Shown here piece by piece: positions 38,306-50,302 of a stretch of DNA of 64,000 nt. The notes under the pieces were generated by a model. The model saw nothing but the letters and a program-made list of their open reading frames with translations, did no database searches and was not told where the DNA came from. The first letter of the stretch is position 1. The number at the start of each line of letters is the position of its first letter. The DNA is from Anseranas semipalmata (lineage: Eukaryota; Chordata; Aves; Anseriformes; Anseranatidae). The stretch covers positions 29,079 to 93,078 of the forward strand of contig VXAA01005213.1 of NCBI GenBank assembly GCA_013399115.1, read 5' to 3'. A program made the position numbers and the translations under genes.

Positions 38306-39661
38306 GTTTTAATAAATCCTGGCCTTTGTGTCTGTGGCATATTGTGGCATATATTCTCAGGATATCCGTCTCCTGGGCTTGCTTTTTATGTTCCTTTTTA
38401 AAAATAATCTCTGCTAGCTTCTATGAGAGACAGAGCCTGACCCACAATGAACCTTTATGTGGTGCAGCAAGGCTGCGTTTCTGTGGTCACTGCTGGTTCT
38501 GTGACTTCAAGCAGAGCACAGCACTGCCTCACATTGTCACTGCTTACTGACTGGATGTAATCTGTGCTGGGGACTTTTGGACTTGTTCTGCTGTAAAAAG
38601 GGTGGGCTAGGAATGATCATCTGGACCTCTGTGCAGATGACAGCTTCCTGCCATAAAGAAATGGAGCTGTGGTGTGCTTAAAAAAAAAATGCCAGAAATC
38701 TTTTGGTATACTAGACAATTTCATTCCAAATGTTGTTACTGATAACATCTTTTATAATTGCATTGGTACTTCCATTGTGATATGATACAGAAAAATAGGA
38801 AGCCCAGTGAAATTATCTGCTGGTTTTATTTTTGTAAGCATTTTCAAAATCTTTTAGGACTGAGACTGGGATTCTCAAGTAACTTGTTTGTGCGGAATAT
38901 TACCTTCTGGGCTTTTAACCCTGTCTCAGTAAAAACAGTACAAGAAGTGTATTTGTATATTACATGATTAAAAATAATACAGGAAATGTAGCATTTGAGG
39001 TCTTGCTAATTCACCCATCCATTTTTAAGTCAGAGTTTTAAAATGTATACAAGCATAGTTCTGTCTCACACTAGCTACCCAATAAATTTTATCTTTCTAT
39101 TAGTTATATTTGTCTCCTTAGAATTATATGCAGTAGCTGTGTACTTTTTTCATTCCTATTAATACGAAACCTTAAAAATTCCATAGAGTCTTTCTACTGT
39201 GTAAATCTGTATAATCATTCATATCATATTTTGTGATATTCCCTTCGTTGCTTTGCCAACTAAGATATATTTTCCAACAGTGTGCCAACAAATGTTCTTA
39301 AACAATTAGCACAAGTTTTCTGAAGTCTGGTGCATATCTCTATGGAGATGGTAACCACAAAATTTACAATTCAACTTCATGCAGATCTGTTCTCATCCAT
39401 CCATTTTTGCTGACATGCCTACTTGACCATCTTCAGTATTTGTGTTCATCTGAATTGTCATTGTTTTGGAGGTGGTTCAAATGTCTGTTTTGGACAGGAT
39501 TTATTCTGGCATCTCAGGTTTAATACAAGTAAATTTGTACATACAAGCTAGTTTTTGTGATAATTTAATTCATGATGTAGGCAGAACTGATTTCTAGCAT
39601 CAATAATGGTAGATGGTACTGGAATTAATCTCATCTTAGAGGATTACCTACATCTTTTTAG

Positions 39662-39790
39662 GTCTCAGCTAAATGCTCTTATTACCATACTGCTTGGAGA
39701 ACTTTCCTGGGATATTGACAGAAAATCATGACCGTTTGCACCCTAGATGTTCATGCTAGCAATATGGTAGCAAACCTCGTAGCTCAGAAG
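39662..39790 (+). pseudogene. DNAH11: DNAH11 relic exon e23 (linker): two compensating deletions
   Basis: The acceptor is catcttttta-g and the donor GTATGT. Two bases are lost right at the start (39664-39666), so QLNALITILLGELSWDIDRK is read in a shifted frame. One A lost at 39721-39726 then restores IMTVCTLDVHASNMVANLVA. The 129 bp are exactly 3 short of the 44-codon family exon. In the phase given by e22 the shifted segment hits a TGA stop at 39716-39718. Confidence 0.93.
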
Positions 39791-40100
39791 GTATGTGTTT
39801 GGATCAACTAAATTTTACATAAATAGTTTTAATGGTTTTGCGAATAATTAATAGTACTTAAGCCAATTTGGGGTCTGGATCTTCACATGTGCACAAGGAA
39901 GGTGGGGGTGTGGCATTTGTGTGGACTGAAGTCTTCTGAATTTGAAAGTTACCTGGAAAAAAAGAGCCAGGTATTAACTTTATCCTACTTCTGGGAACCC
40001 TTCAAAATTTTAGTAGGTTTTCTATAAGCAGCAAGATACTTCCTTTAAATTTCAGATCACAAAAATGAGTGCAGATAATCCTTGGGCATTCTGAGGTGTG

Positions 40101-40146
40101 TTTTTTTGTTTGTTTGTTTGTTTGTTTTGTCTTTTTGTTTTGTTTT
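40101..40146. repeat. (GTTT)n microsatellite
   Basis: A run of gttt units with interruptions in the e23-e24 intron. Confidence 0.9.
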
Positions 40147-41024
40147 TCAAATGTCTCTAATTATTCCATCTTCAATCATTTGCAGTGTGTTTTGCTTTCC
40201 TTTTAGAGGCATGTGTGTGTATTTCTAGAGCAAGGCACTCTTCTCCTGTGGTGACTCTTTATAAGTTATATTTCTCTTTATAGACTCTTTATAAGCATAC
40301 ATTTACAATTTTGACTGTTTAGTTAAACCAAAATGCTCTCTCCAAGCATAACTTTGAGGTAAAGCTAAGATGACTGGCACATATCACTGGTCTGAATGCA
40401 CAATATGTTTCACTGGTTGGGGACTGAAATTGGGGAGGAAAGAATTCTCATTTCCCTTCTGACATCCTGAGCTTCAGATTTCTTAGCAATGCTTTTCCTC
40501 GTAAGAAAACATTGTAAGGGCAATGACACCCTCCAGTGTTTCTCTAGCAAGTTTCATTACACCTTCTGACACTCTGGTGGCTACTATTTAAATGGAACTG
40601 TTGGAAATGCATAGATTTGAGAATTGGGAAATGAAGCAATTGGGTTTCTAAGATAGCATTAAGCAAAGAAGAAACAAGGCTCAAGAAGTAAACCGAAACT
40701 CATTCTGGTAAAAGTAACATCTGCTCCCATGCAAAGACTGTGTTGTTTGTAAGGCATTGTAAGGTCTTGGTTTAATAAATGACAATGTGGTCTGCTGTAA
40801 TAGCTCTATTAAAAAGATCTTATATCACACTTGCATCTGTATAAAACCACAAATGCCTCAAGGTAAGTCTGATCTTTTATAATTGATTCTAGTAGTTGTT
40901 ATTCATAAATGGCTAGGAATGAGGTATGAAACCTACTGATGACAGCTGTAGGTTTCTGTTGCGTCTCACTGCTTTCACCTGAATAGCTCCTACATGGCAT
41001 AATGGCTCTGCAACGACTTTTTAG

Positions 41025-41185
41025 GACACCAGTTCCTGAGCTTTTGCTTAGCTGTCACAAATACACCATAGATGGGATGATGCTCAGAAACACCGTTTTG
41101 CCAACATTTGTGATGCTCAGTTTCAGTACTTTTACGAGTACTTGGGAAATACCCCTTGGCTAGTTGTTATACCTTTGACTGGCAG
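41025..41185 (+). pseudogene. DNAH11: DNAH11 relic exon e24 (linker to AAA1): two stops
   Basis: The acceptor is cgactttttag and the donor GTAAGG. In the ancestral frame it reads DTSS, TGA (41037-41039), AFA, TAG (41049-41051), [33 protein letters not shown] and VIPLTGR. The TAG replaces the tryptophan of the AF.W motif. [10 protein letters not shown] is the DNAH11 form (FLYSYEYLGN in paralogues). The exon ends in phase 2. Confidence 0.95.
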
Positions 41186-41811
41186 GTAAGGGCTGTTGCT
41201 AACAACAGTGTCTGCTTTCACTGTTTCAGTGAATAAAAAGTAGAATGCTCCTAAGAAGTTCAGTGTTCTTTCATACCTCATATGCATTTTATAAGGTTTT
41301 CTTAGACCTGTCATTGAGACAAAATATCTAAGCATGTGTGTGCATGTAAGTGTGCATACTTAAGTAATGTATGAACTGAATGTCCATGACTTTTTAAAAT
41401 AACCGAAATAAATATTTCTTGCATAACTTTATGTATATGTTTGGTTTGGTGTCTAATCTGCAGAAGAATATGGGTGGATCTATACCAAGGATAATTGGGA
41501 GTTTTCAACAAAAGCTTCCCCCCTTCCCTTTTTTTTTTTTTTTCTATGTGTTAAAAGTCCAAAAACCAGTATTTTTTTCACACCACATACAATGAAACTT
41601 TTTCTGGAAATGTCTTGGCTCCAGGATGAAATTTCTTGTCAGAATCAACATTCCAGGAAGATGACATCCATCATTCCTGGCTGGCTTAGTGCTTACGACC
41701 CTCAATGTGGAGGGACAGTTCCAAGGCTCAAGCCTTTGAATTAGGCAAAGTAGCAACTATAACCTCATGTTCCCAGTCTCGTGTGACCACAGGTAGGATA
41801 CTCCCTGATTT

Positions 41812-41834
41812 AAAAAAAAAAAAAAAAAAAAAAA
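41812..41834. repeat. Poly-A tract, 23 A
   Basis: An uninterrupted A-run between e24 and e25. No retrocopy or SINE body was recognised before it. Confidence 0.95.
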
Positions 41835-42060
41835 GTTTGGTTTTCATATATAAACTAAGCATTTTGCAAGTAGTGCAACATCATATTTTTACATAAATAT
41901 AAAAGATGTACATTTACAGTTTAGGTCATTAAATTATAAAGAGAAAGTGAACTCAGAACAAATGACTCATGAAACAAGTTTTAAAAAATAAAGCAAACGA
42001 AAAACTCCTCACATTCTAAGTGTTCCTTGCAATGCTAACAATTACTGTTCTTATGTTAAG

Positions 42061-42217
42061 GTGTCATATTACTCTAACCCAGTCTCTGCACCTAACGGTG
42101 AGTGGTGCTCCTGCAGGACTGGCTGGAACAGATAAAGCGGAGACCACCAAAGACCTAGGCCATGCCCTTCGTATGATGGTAAACGTCTTCGGCTGTTCTG
42201 AGAGGAGGAATTACAAG
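42061..42217 (+). pseudogene. DNAH11: DNAH11 relic exon e25 (AAA1): Walker A lost, frame open
   Basis: The exon is 157 bp with a GTGTGA donor, which is poor. It reads [18 protein letters not shown], then [17 protein letters not shown]. Axonemal dyneins have GPAGTGKTETTKDLG, so the P-loop shows P to L, GK to DK and T to A changes that remove the ATP-binding glycine and the threonine. AAA1 is the main ATPase site, so even a spliced product would be inactive. There is no stop or frameshift. Confidence 0.95.
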
Positions 42218-42332
42218 GTGTGATGCTCTGTTAAACAGCATGGAAATTGTCTGTTGTTTCTTCTTCCTATGAAGTATGTTGGAAATCTTTGCTTTCAAGA
42301 ACAAATCGTAAATCTTTCACTTTTGATTTTAG

Positions 42333-42478
42333 TCTGTGGGGAGTATGTGTAGAGGCTTGGTCCAGACAGGAGCTTGGGGATGCTTTGATGAATTCCATCG
42401 CATCTAAGTAGAAGTTCTGTTGGTGGTGGCAGTACAAGTAAAGATGATCCAGGATGCAACTAGGAAGAAGAAAAAGAA
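42333..42478 (+). pseudogene. DNAH11: DNAH11 relic exon e26 (AAA1 Walker B): TAA stop
   Basis: The acceptor is ttttgattttag and the donor GTGAGT. It reads GLVQTGAWGCFDEFHRI, then TAA at 42405-42407 where serine (ISVEVLS) is expected, then VEVLLVVAVQVKMIQDATRK. The Walker B core CFDEF is intact. Only 115 bp separate it from e25. It ends in phase 2 as expected. Confidence 0.96.
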
Positions 42479-43339
42479 GTGAGTATTTTATCACTGTGTT
42501 TTTTTTTTTTTATCGTTTGCAGACCATAAATACTGAATCAGTAAAATCTTCTTCCAAAGTTCCTCTGAAATCCTTTGCAAATGTGTTAGAGGAGTAGAGG
42601 ATAACATTTACACACCTGTGTAATATACTATGTCAAAATAACTTCCTCTTCAAAATATAGTAATAAATGTGAGTGACTTCCTGGCTCTACAGGAATGCAG
42701 TTAAAGCTTTTTTGTTGAAATTCTGGTCCTGTTCAAGTCCCACCGTGTGAAATCATTGCGTGGTATGGGTCAGAAGTTTGGTGGGGTTCATTTTTGCAAG
42801 AAGTCTCGGGGTTCCAGTGTTTCACAGTGTTTTTGAGACAGGCCTTGTGTTTCCACTGAACCATGTTCTCCCTCCTCTGCTTCCTTTCTTCAGTGCTGTC
42901 TCCTTGGCCTTTTCAGGCCCACCTTGCCCCTGTCAGTCTCAGCCCTGTTGTATTGGTAGGTTCAGAGAGTTCATGGGGTTGTGCTCTACACTTCCTTTCA
43001 TCTTCAGTTCTGGCAGCTGCCTTGGCTGTATCGAATGAGTGTACCTCTGTCCTGTACCATGTGAGGAACTGACCTATCCTCATATTTTCCTCAGACAGGC
43101 AGCCATCAGAATTTTCCTTTTTTAGTCTTGTTCTTGCATTTATAATGCATGTTTTAAGTCAGTTCCTTCTATATACATACTTCAACGGTATGCACTCTTT
43201 GTTGCCCTAGCTGTCCAATCTTTTCTATCCAAATTCAGTGCTGGCCAGTAGAGAGACAGATTACCAAAATTGGGTGCCTATGAGGGAGCTGCCACTATGG
43301 TTGCTCAGCTTGCATAAACTTTCCTAGGTGTTTGCTTTT

Positions 43340-43405
43340 GGCCATTGTGAGAGACAGGATCTGGGCCAGATGGACTTTTGTCATCTGACAGCTGGTTTTG
43401 TGTTA
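43340..43405 (+). mobile_element. Older CR1/L3-like 3' fragment
   Basis: The words gagagacaggatctgggc and cagatggacttttgtc resemble the amniote CR1 3' end (...gacaggatactgggctagatggacc...). Short and diverged. It lies just upstream of e27. Confidence 0.55.
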
Positions 43406-43490
43406 TGCACTTGTTTATATCTAATACAACTGTAAAATAAATAAATAAATAAAAATCTGTAAGTATGTAAGATTTTCTTTGTTATAACAG

Positions 43491-43617
43491 ATTTTATTTG
43501 TTGGTGAAAACATTACATTGAAGACATCGGTTGGAATATTTATAACCATGTTATAACCATGAACCCAGGATATGCAGATTGGACAGACCTACCTGAAAAT
43601 CTCAGCGCTCTGTTCAG
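43491..43617 (+). pseudogene. DNAH11: DNAH11 relic exon e27 (AAA1): 1-nt loss plus 11-bp tandem duplication
   Basis: The acceptor is gttataacag. One G is missing near 43502-43505, then GENITLKTSVGIFITM is read. An exact 11-bp repeat (ttataaccatg, 43540-43550 and 43551-43561) shifts the frame. Reading resumes NPGYADWTDLPENL and ALFR. Removing the repeat and restoring the base gives a correctly phased 117-bp exon. The donor is GCAAGT, a GC-type site. Confidence 0.95.
43540..43561 (+). repeat. Exact 11-bp tandem duplication inside e27
   Basis: ttataaccatg occurs twice in direct succession and breaks the AAA1 reading frame between FITM and NPGY. Confidence 0.97.
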
Positions 43618-45950
43618 GCAAGTAATAGTATACAAGTATACCAAGTATCCATTTAGGGTACTTACGCCTCTTAAAGTTACTAACTTTGGTTTGCAATGAA
43701 GTGCAATTTCTGTTTGCTTCAGAACTTCTGTGAAAAAAATTAGTATTCGTGTCATAACTACCTATACACAATAATGACAAGGGAAATTAAATGTATATCA
43801 TGCCTCTTGTTAATCTACATATAATTTTACATATACCCGTGAGCACACAAAATATACCTATATGTGCAAGAATATTTGCTGTTTTGTGGTAGGAATAGAT
43901 TCTACAGATAGGAATCCTCACAACTGGTTTAACCTAGTAAATTAACCACTTGTATAAGTGGTTAGCTATCACATTTCTTCCATGGGTGTAGGTATGCCTA
44001 CATAGATGTTTCATAACTACCAGCTGAAAGTGAAGCCATACACTTTCCCAGTAAGATACTGAATGTGTGATTGCTGAGAAACTGTGAAAAATATGGTGCA
44101 CAGCAAACAATTTTATATGCTTTTGGACACTGTAGGACAGCCCATTATCTTTCTCTTAAAGTACATATTTATGCTCTACGCCAATCTTTCAAGGAAGAAA
44201 GTTTTGAATTTAAAAGATCTGACTATATTTTTCATGCTGCACTCAGAGAGTTTGTATCAAAATGGTGTTCTGGGACTGAATTAATTCCACAAGTGGTTGC
44301 TCCAGCATGATGGGTGGTAAAATGATGCTGATTTATTCCAACAAAGTGTTTGGAGCTGCGCTTTGAATTATGTGGTTATGGTCTTTGACTTAAAAAGTGC
44401 AGAGCTTGCTTAAAAAAAAAAAAAAAAAAGAGTTGTCACTTGTGTTGTCACTTGAAATCCATACTCGTGCCTTAACACTTTTCACTGATTTAACCAAGTC
44501 TTGAGAAAAATATGATTCTGTGATTTCATTTCTCAATGTATTGAAATTCAATGGGGCAAGCTGCAAGGCATTGTCTGGCTGTCTGGAGAGGCACAAGTAA
44601 AGACTTGCTATCTGGGATTGCTTTTCTGAGCAGTAAACCCTTTTGATTTTTGAAAGATAGAAACTTAGGGCAGAACTGGGCCTCACAGTGTTACTTCTGT
44701 GAGCCAGCTGAAACAGACACTACTTTCTTATCTATTAAAAATAGATCAAAATTTTGATATTTTTATTATTTTTGCTTTACCCATGACACCATACTCCTTC
44801 ATGCTTTCACTGCAGAAAGACACAAAAGTCTGCTAAAGTTGGAAAGCTGTTTGCTCAGGCACATCTCCTCCTCTTGCCAACCAAACATCCTGCTTCAGAT
44901 AGCAGGGCTGGGCGGCAGCAGCAATTAGCTTTCTTGTTCTTTGAGCCTAAATTTATAACAAGCAGTAAGTAACATCTGCTTACAAGGAGGAGGTTAGGAT
45001 TTGAATTCATCTGCCTTTACAGAGGCTGTCGCTAACAAGGTTTCCATTAGTCCTCTCTTTACCCCACACAAGGTGGAGCAAAGCACTGCTCCAAACAAAA
45101 GGATTGCTTATTCTTCAAATGTTCTCTACTCATTTTTTGAGGAGAAATCTTCCTAATCCAGATGATCTTAGTGTCCTGAACCTTGGGGGATCCTTCCCCA
45201 GCTGTAACAGGGTGCAAGGCACAGCAATGTAGATGTAGCAGTAGCTGGGCTCTGAAGGATGCAGCCAGCATGCAGCATTTGCTACGATACTCTGAGTAAG
45301 GCCAGCTATAACCGGTCTTATAAGACCCTATAGTTGGGACTTAGCAAACATTGGAGGGATGATGTCTTTCCCCACAAGAGCTTTTTTGAATTATATCATT
45401 AGAATTGCTATGTTTTTGTTCTAAAAGTTTGAACTAAAGGTTATATTTAAAAAAGAAACAATGAAACCTCTGAAGGCAAACATAGCCTTGTATAAGAGCA
45501 TTAAACACCCCCAAAATCAAAGTCCTTTTTTTTTTTTAAAAAAATAAAAATTAAAAAAATGGCCATTTCAGCAATGGCAGGGTGTAGCACTTCCAGACCC
45601 TGCACAGTTCCTGGCAATGTCTTTTGGTTGTTCATGGTAAGTGATGCCACAGAAGTGTGTGCCTGCTTGAAGTTCCATACTACCTGTCTTGCAAGCCCTG
45701 CATTTCTCAACTGCCTCCTTTGTGTACAGCAATATTACTGAATGCTAACAATCAACGGTGCCTAATTAGCTCCTTTTGCTTTGAAGTAAGGTCCTTGTTA
45801 GCTTTGACTGACACTCTTAATTGTGACTCTCTTGAGCTCTGTTTTTAAAAATGTTTGCACACATCAGTCATTTGATTTAAGTGACTTATTCTTACCATGT
45901 TTAAGTACTAATCTGTGTATCTGTATTATGGGGTTTGTTTTCTTCCTTAG

Positions 45951-46089
45951 ACCCTGTGCCGTGGTTGTCCCTGACATTGAACTGATCTGTGAAATTATGT
46001 TGGTTGCTGAAGGGTTTATTGATGCGTGCTTGTTAGCCAGGAAGTTTAGCACCTTGTATACTCTCTGCAGGGAACTGCTCTCTAAACAG
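45951..46089 (+). pseudogene. DNAH11: DNAH11 relic exon e28 (AAA1), open
   Basis: The exon is 139 bp, with acceptor tcttccttag and donor GTGAGG. It reads [39 protein letters not shown] and RELLSKQ. This is one of the best conserved relics. No lesion is seen, and the phases fit e27 and e29. Confidence 0.96.
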
Positions 46090-47586
46090 GTGAGGGTCTC
46101 TTTGGGTTTCTGGGTTTGCTATGTGTTAATTAACACATATTCACTTGGAAACAGTGCAGCTGGACATTGTATAATAATTGTGTTTTTTTTTTTTTAAGTA
46201 TATGGTCATGTCTCTTTTTTTTGAAGATGCTTTAAATCACATGTCCATCCTTACTATATAATTGGATATGAATTTAAAATAAAGTGCCCTTTTCTCTGAT
46301 CTTGGTACATTTGTAATGCATTAATTTTGTGTTTAAAAAATTCTTTATCACTGCTTAGTACCTGGTATGTTTGTACTAAATTGTGTGGTTGTGTAGTATA
46401 TGTATTAAAAATAAAACTACCTCTTGGAGAAGAGAAAAACTTTAAAGCAGAGTAGGAATTATTATGAATAACAAATAATGTATTCTATTTGGATGAATGT
46501 TTGTTTAAACTTTCACCAGTGAATACAGCGCAGGATTGTTTAAAAAATTGAAATGAAGCATTGCTAAATAATTAGTATACTAGGAAGAATTTATAGTCAG
46601 AATAGCTATCTTACAAATCTACAACTTTTATTTTTTTAAGCCCTTCACTTACCAAACATTTCCAGGTTTTTCTAGGCTGAGTAGCTACCTGTGTCTCCTG
46701 TCCTTTAATTTTGGTTTTAGATGCAAAATATGTTGCTAGTCTACCCAGTCTCTTTTGGAAACAGAGAAGTATTGCTAATATCAGATCAAATTAGTAGACG
46801 TTTGGCAGCAATTTTTCAGCTTGCCTTGTTTCATCATGGAGGCATAGTGGCATTGAATACAATAATACTTGAAAATATAGTGGCAGAGGTATGAGGTTTT
46901 AGTTAAATACAACCTGTGGCTAAGTGCTGAGAATGACTAATAGAAAGGCCAGCTTCCCAAGAAAACTTTGGTCTTTGAGATCTCTTCTTGATAGTTCCTA
47001 CCCACAGCCTTACCCCTTCTGATGGAAAAGTAACAGACATAGAAGTGACCTGAACCTAAGGACAAAGAAGCTATTGAATTTTTTAGAGTGCATCCTGACT
47101 TCTCAAACTTGACTAGTTATATTCTCAACCTGCGAGAAGAGGAAGGAGGCATGTTGCATCTTTCCCCAGTGCTGGAAGAACAGTGTGGCCTGCTTCTGAA
47201 ATCCATCCCTCCAGAGGAGTCAGCACCTTGTGTTTGTGAATGATGTCTATTAATGTGAGATTGTCACTGGAGGAACCAAGGCTGAAATGGGTCCAAAAGT
47301 TCAGGACATCACATTCTCACAGTATCGTCCTGGATGTTTTACCTTCTGGTACAAATTTTGCCATGTAAAAAATAGATGGAATATTAAAAAATTAGGTATA
47401 TATATGCATTTCACCCTTTTATGCTTTTACTTTGCTAGACTTCCAGTGCTGGCCTAAAACCACTGCAAGGCTACAGCATAAATGGGGAACAAAAAGGTGT
47501 CACTTTAAACTGAATGTTTTCTTCTAATACATTACCACTTGGTTTCTTTTCCTGTGCTAACATGACTCATTAAAATGTTTTCCCAG

Positions 47587-47679
47587 GACCACTATGACTG
47601 GGGACTTTGTGCTATCAAGTCAGTTCTGGTAGCTGCTGGCTCACTGAAATGAGGAGACAAGAACAGACCTGAGGACCAG
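47587..47679 (+). pseudogene. DNAH11: DNAH11 relic exon e29 (AAA1): TGA stop
   Basis: The exon is 93 bp, phase 0 to 0, with acceptor ttttcccag and donor GTACAA. It reads DHYDWGLCAIKSVLVAAGSL followed by K, TGA (47650-47652), GDKNRPEDQ. The stop replaces the arginine of SLKRGD and fits a CGA to TGA transition. The GDKNRPEDQ ending is DNAH11-like. Confidence 0.96.
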
Positions 47680-47809
47680 GTACAACCTTCGTTTAAAAGT
47701 GTGCAGGAGTAGGAGTTGTTCCTGGTGATCTGTCTTTGAATAAAAACAGAATCCTAAAAAGAGAAGGGTTTAATGCTCTTGTGATCTGTGAGTTACCATC
47801 CTTTTCTAG

Positions 47810-48035
47810 GTGCTTATGCGAGCCTTGAGAGACTTCACTTAAAATAGTGACAGATGATATCCTGGTTTTCACGGGCCTGATCAGTGACCTGTTTCCAGCT
47901 CTGGATGTTCTGAGGAAAAGGAACCTGCAATTTGAACAGATGGTTAAACAGTTTACCCTGGAGCTTCACTTTCAGCCTGAAGAGAGCTTTATTCTCAAAG
48001 TAAAAGAATTCATTGCCTTTAATTACTCCCCTTAA
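47810..48035 (+). pseudogene. DNAH11: DNAH11 relic exon e30 (AAA1/AAA2): about 5-nt deletion, 3' part lost
   Basis: The acceptor is ccttttctag. It reads [10 protein letters not shown], then TAA at 47840. About five bases are missing in the DFN.PKIV segment. It resumes [40 protein letters not shown] and PEESFILKV, strongly DNAH11-like. After FILKV only KEFIAF can be aligned. The LLAVRHSVFVVG segment and AAA2 P-loop that should follow are not recognisable. Confidence 0.93.
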
Positions 48036-50162
48036 GAGTTTCAATCAAAATAATTGCAAATGGGTTGCATTAGACATGAAGGTTATTTTTGAGTATGTTA
48101 CACTATTGATAAGGTGTCCTCAAAGTCTCGATATTTCAAAGGCATTTTGTCATGGCAGTACAGAACCTCAGTATGATAAATATACCCATAAGGAAATATA
48201 TTCGTTCAAAAAGCCTGTCTCCACTGACAAACATGTTTGTTTGTGTACAGCACCATGGTCTTGTACTCAGTAATATCTTGGTGATTATTTATAGGGAGGA
48301 AGAAAGAATAAGGAAGCCAAAAACAAAAAACAAACAAAAAAACCCAACATATAAATAAGGTGTACATTAGGAATGTATGCTTACCTGCATTTCTTTCATG
48401 TGTGTTCTAGTATTTCTGTATAATACAATGCACACTGAACGTGCTATTCGCTTACTAAAAACATGCATGTGTATTTATACTTATAAGAATTAGTTGTCTA
48501 TAAGCTAAATTTAAACACTAATTTTAGTTTAAATTACAGGCAGGTTGAAAAGGAGAAACTTAGAGATATTGAAACAGTAGTTGGTACATGGACCAAATAA
48601 AAAGTGTGCTTATTTGGACTACTAAGAATGTATATTCACACCCTCCTTCAAAGACCATCCACATCTGCAACATGCAATAGCACGCTGCTTTCCTTGATTA
48701 AGCTTTATTGGAAACTGTAATAACCAAGCAGGTTAATGTGACTGCTCTCAGGATTTATAAAGGACTTTCTGCTCCAGTCTATATTGTTCCATTATCCCGA
48801 CAAGAAGGACAAAAGACAATAACCTATACCTTGGAGTATTATGAACTTGCCAATCAGCCTTCTGTAGGGTGTTTTGATTCCTGCTAACTGGGTGAATCAG
48901 AAGATGACCACCGAGGAACATGAACTTGCTCCCATTATACTTCAGAAAATCCATGTGGATGCTCCTTCTCTAAGACAGAAATCTATAAGCAGCCAGCCTC
49001 TTTCCATTCTGCCTCTCACAGAACTAAGTCTTTGGAAGAAATACATTACTTTAGTGGACTGATGCTGTATTTTACCAAAAGATACATGCACAACTGTTCT
49101 AATTGTGGAATTCAGTCTGCTGAAGTGATCCTCTAAAGAGATGGCACATTTGTGATAAGTATTCTATATCCCTGGGTTGGCACAATCCTACTGGAGTGTG
49201 TAGCTGTATAGCAGAATGATAAGATTTGTTTCCCTCATTGAGGTAACTGCATTCATTAAAATAAGCCAGTTCTTTTCTCATTTTCTGGAAGGCAAATGAT
49301 GTTGCTTGATGCAACATCAGCTCAATAAGTTCCTATTTCCTGTTAAAGGGAGTAGGAAGGAGGAGGGGGAGATAACTTTTGTGCATGCTTGCCTCTCTTT
49401 GGTAAGAGGACAACAGGAAAGCAAAGGGTCTCACTATGTAACCCTCCTGTGTGGTAGGTTGTTCAGCTGGAGGAGCTACTGGCAACGTGTCGCTCCGTGT
49501 TTGTCGCTCGAAATGCAGGGACTGAAAAGAGCAAGGTATCTGCCTACCTACACAGTGTGTTTTCGATCTCACATTGCAAAGAAATTGCCATGGTTCATTT
49601 AGAAAACATTCTGCAGGATGTGTTGCCTTTGCCTTAGGCTGCTGTATGATAGCATGCTGTTCAGGCCATCCAAAGCAAAAGCTCAAGCATTACAAGCAAA
49701 TTGTACGTTTTATATGTTGTTTGCACATCCCAAAGAAAAATTAATTGTGGCAGCAAGTAATGAGCATGCTATTTGACAGATAAACTAAGTAATATTTTGT
49801 TCTGGAAGAAGAAGCAGGATGATTTAATTAGGCTTCTAGACAGAAATAGTGTAACATATTGCCAAAACACTAGACAAATATTTCTAATAGATAATGCCCA
49901 TTTCTGCTACTAAATGTTGGCAGGTCTGTGGCTTTTCTTCCCCTTTCTACATTTTCTATTAGAGAAGATGGACTGTGGAGTGCAGCTGTATCAGAATGGG
50001 ATTCTGTCGTTAGGCTTAATGGAAATTTGGGGCTAAACTAACACAGATGCATGAGTAAATCAAGGTGAATAGTTGACTGAGTGTGGGGATTTGCAGTCAG
50101 AGACCCAGTTTAGAAAGAAATGCAAAGATTCCTACTGTATCAAAATTGTCACTAATGTGTAG
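48036..50162. other. Interval lacking the AAA2 P-loop exon part
   Basis: The segment that should encode LLAVRHSVFVVGNAGTGKS is not recognisable between e30 and e31. The interval is mostly AT-rich; 49300-49690 is GC-richer and carries overlapping open frames on both strands (98 codons plus, 117 codons minus) with no family resemblance. Confidence 0.5.
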
Positions 50163-50302
50163 ACTGTCCCTGCTGAAAACTCTGCAACACAGCTATGTGA
50201 ACGTGAAACAGAAGTCCATCTGGAATGACCTCACCCCCAAAACTCTGACAGCTGATGAACTGTTTGGTTTTATACACAGTGCAACCCGAGAATGGAGAGA
50301 TG
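50163..50302 (+). pseudogene. DNAH11: DNAH11 relic exon e31 (AAA2), GC donor
   Basis: After aatgtgtag it reads [20 protein letters not shown], then [20 protein letters not shown] and EWRDG, the DNAH11-type continuation just after the AAA2 P-loop. It is 140 bp, open and in phase. The expected donor is GCAAGT rather than GTAAGT. The upstream P-loop coding part is missing from the locus. Confidence 0.93.

Noticed and set aside
41812..41834. Poly-A tract as the tail of a retrocopy
   Set aside because: No coding or SINE-like body and no target-site duplication were seen next to it.
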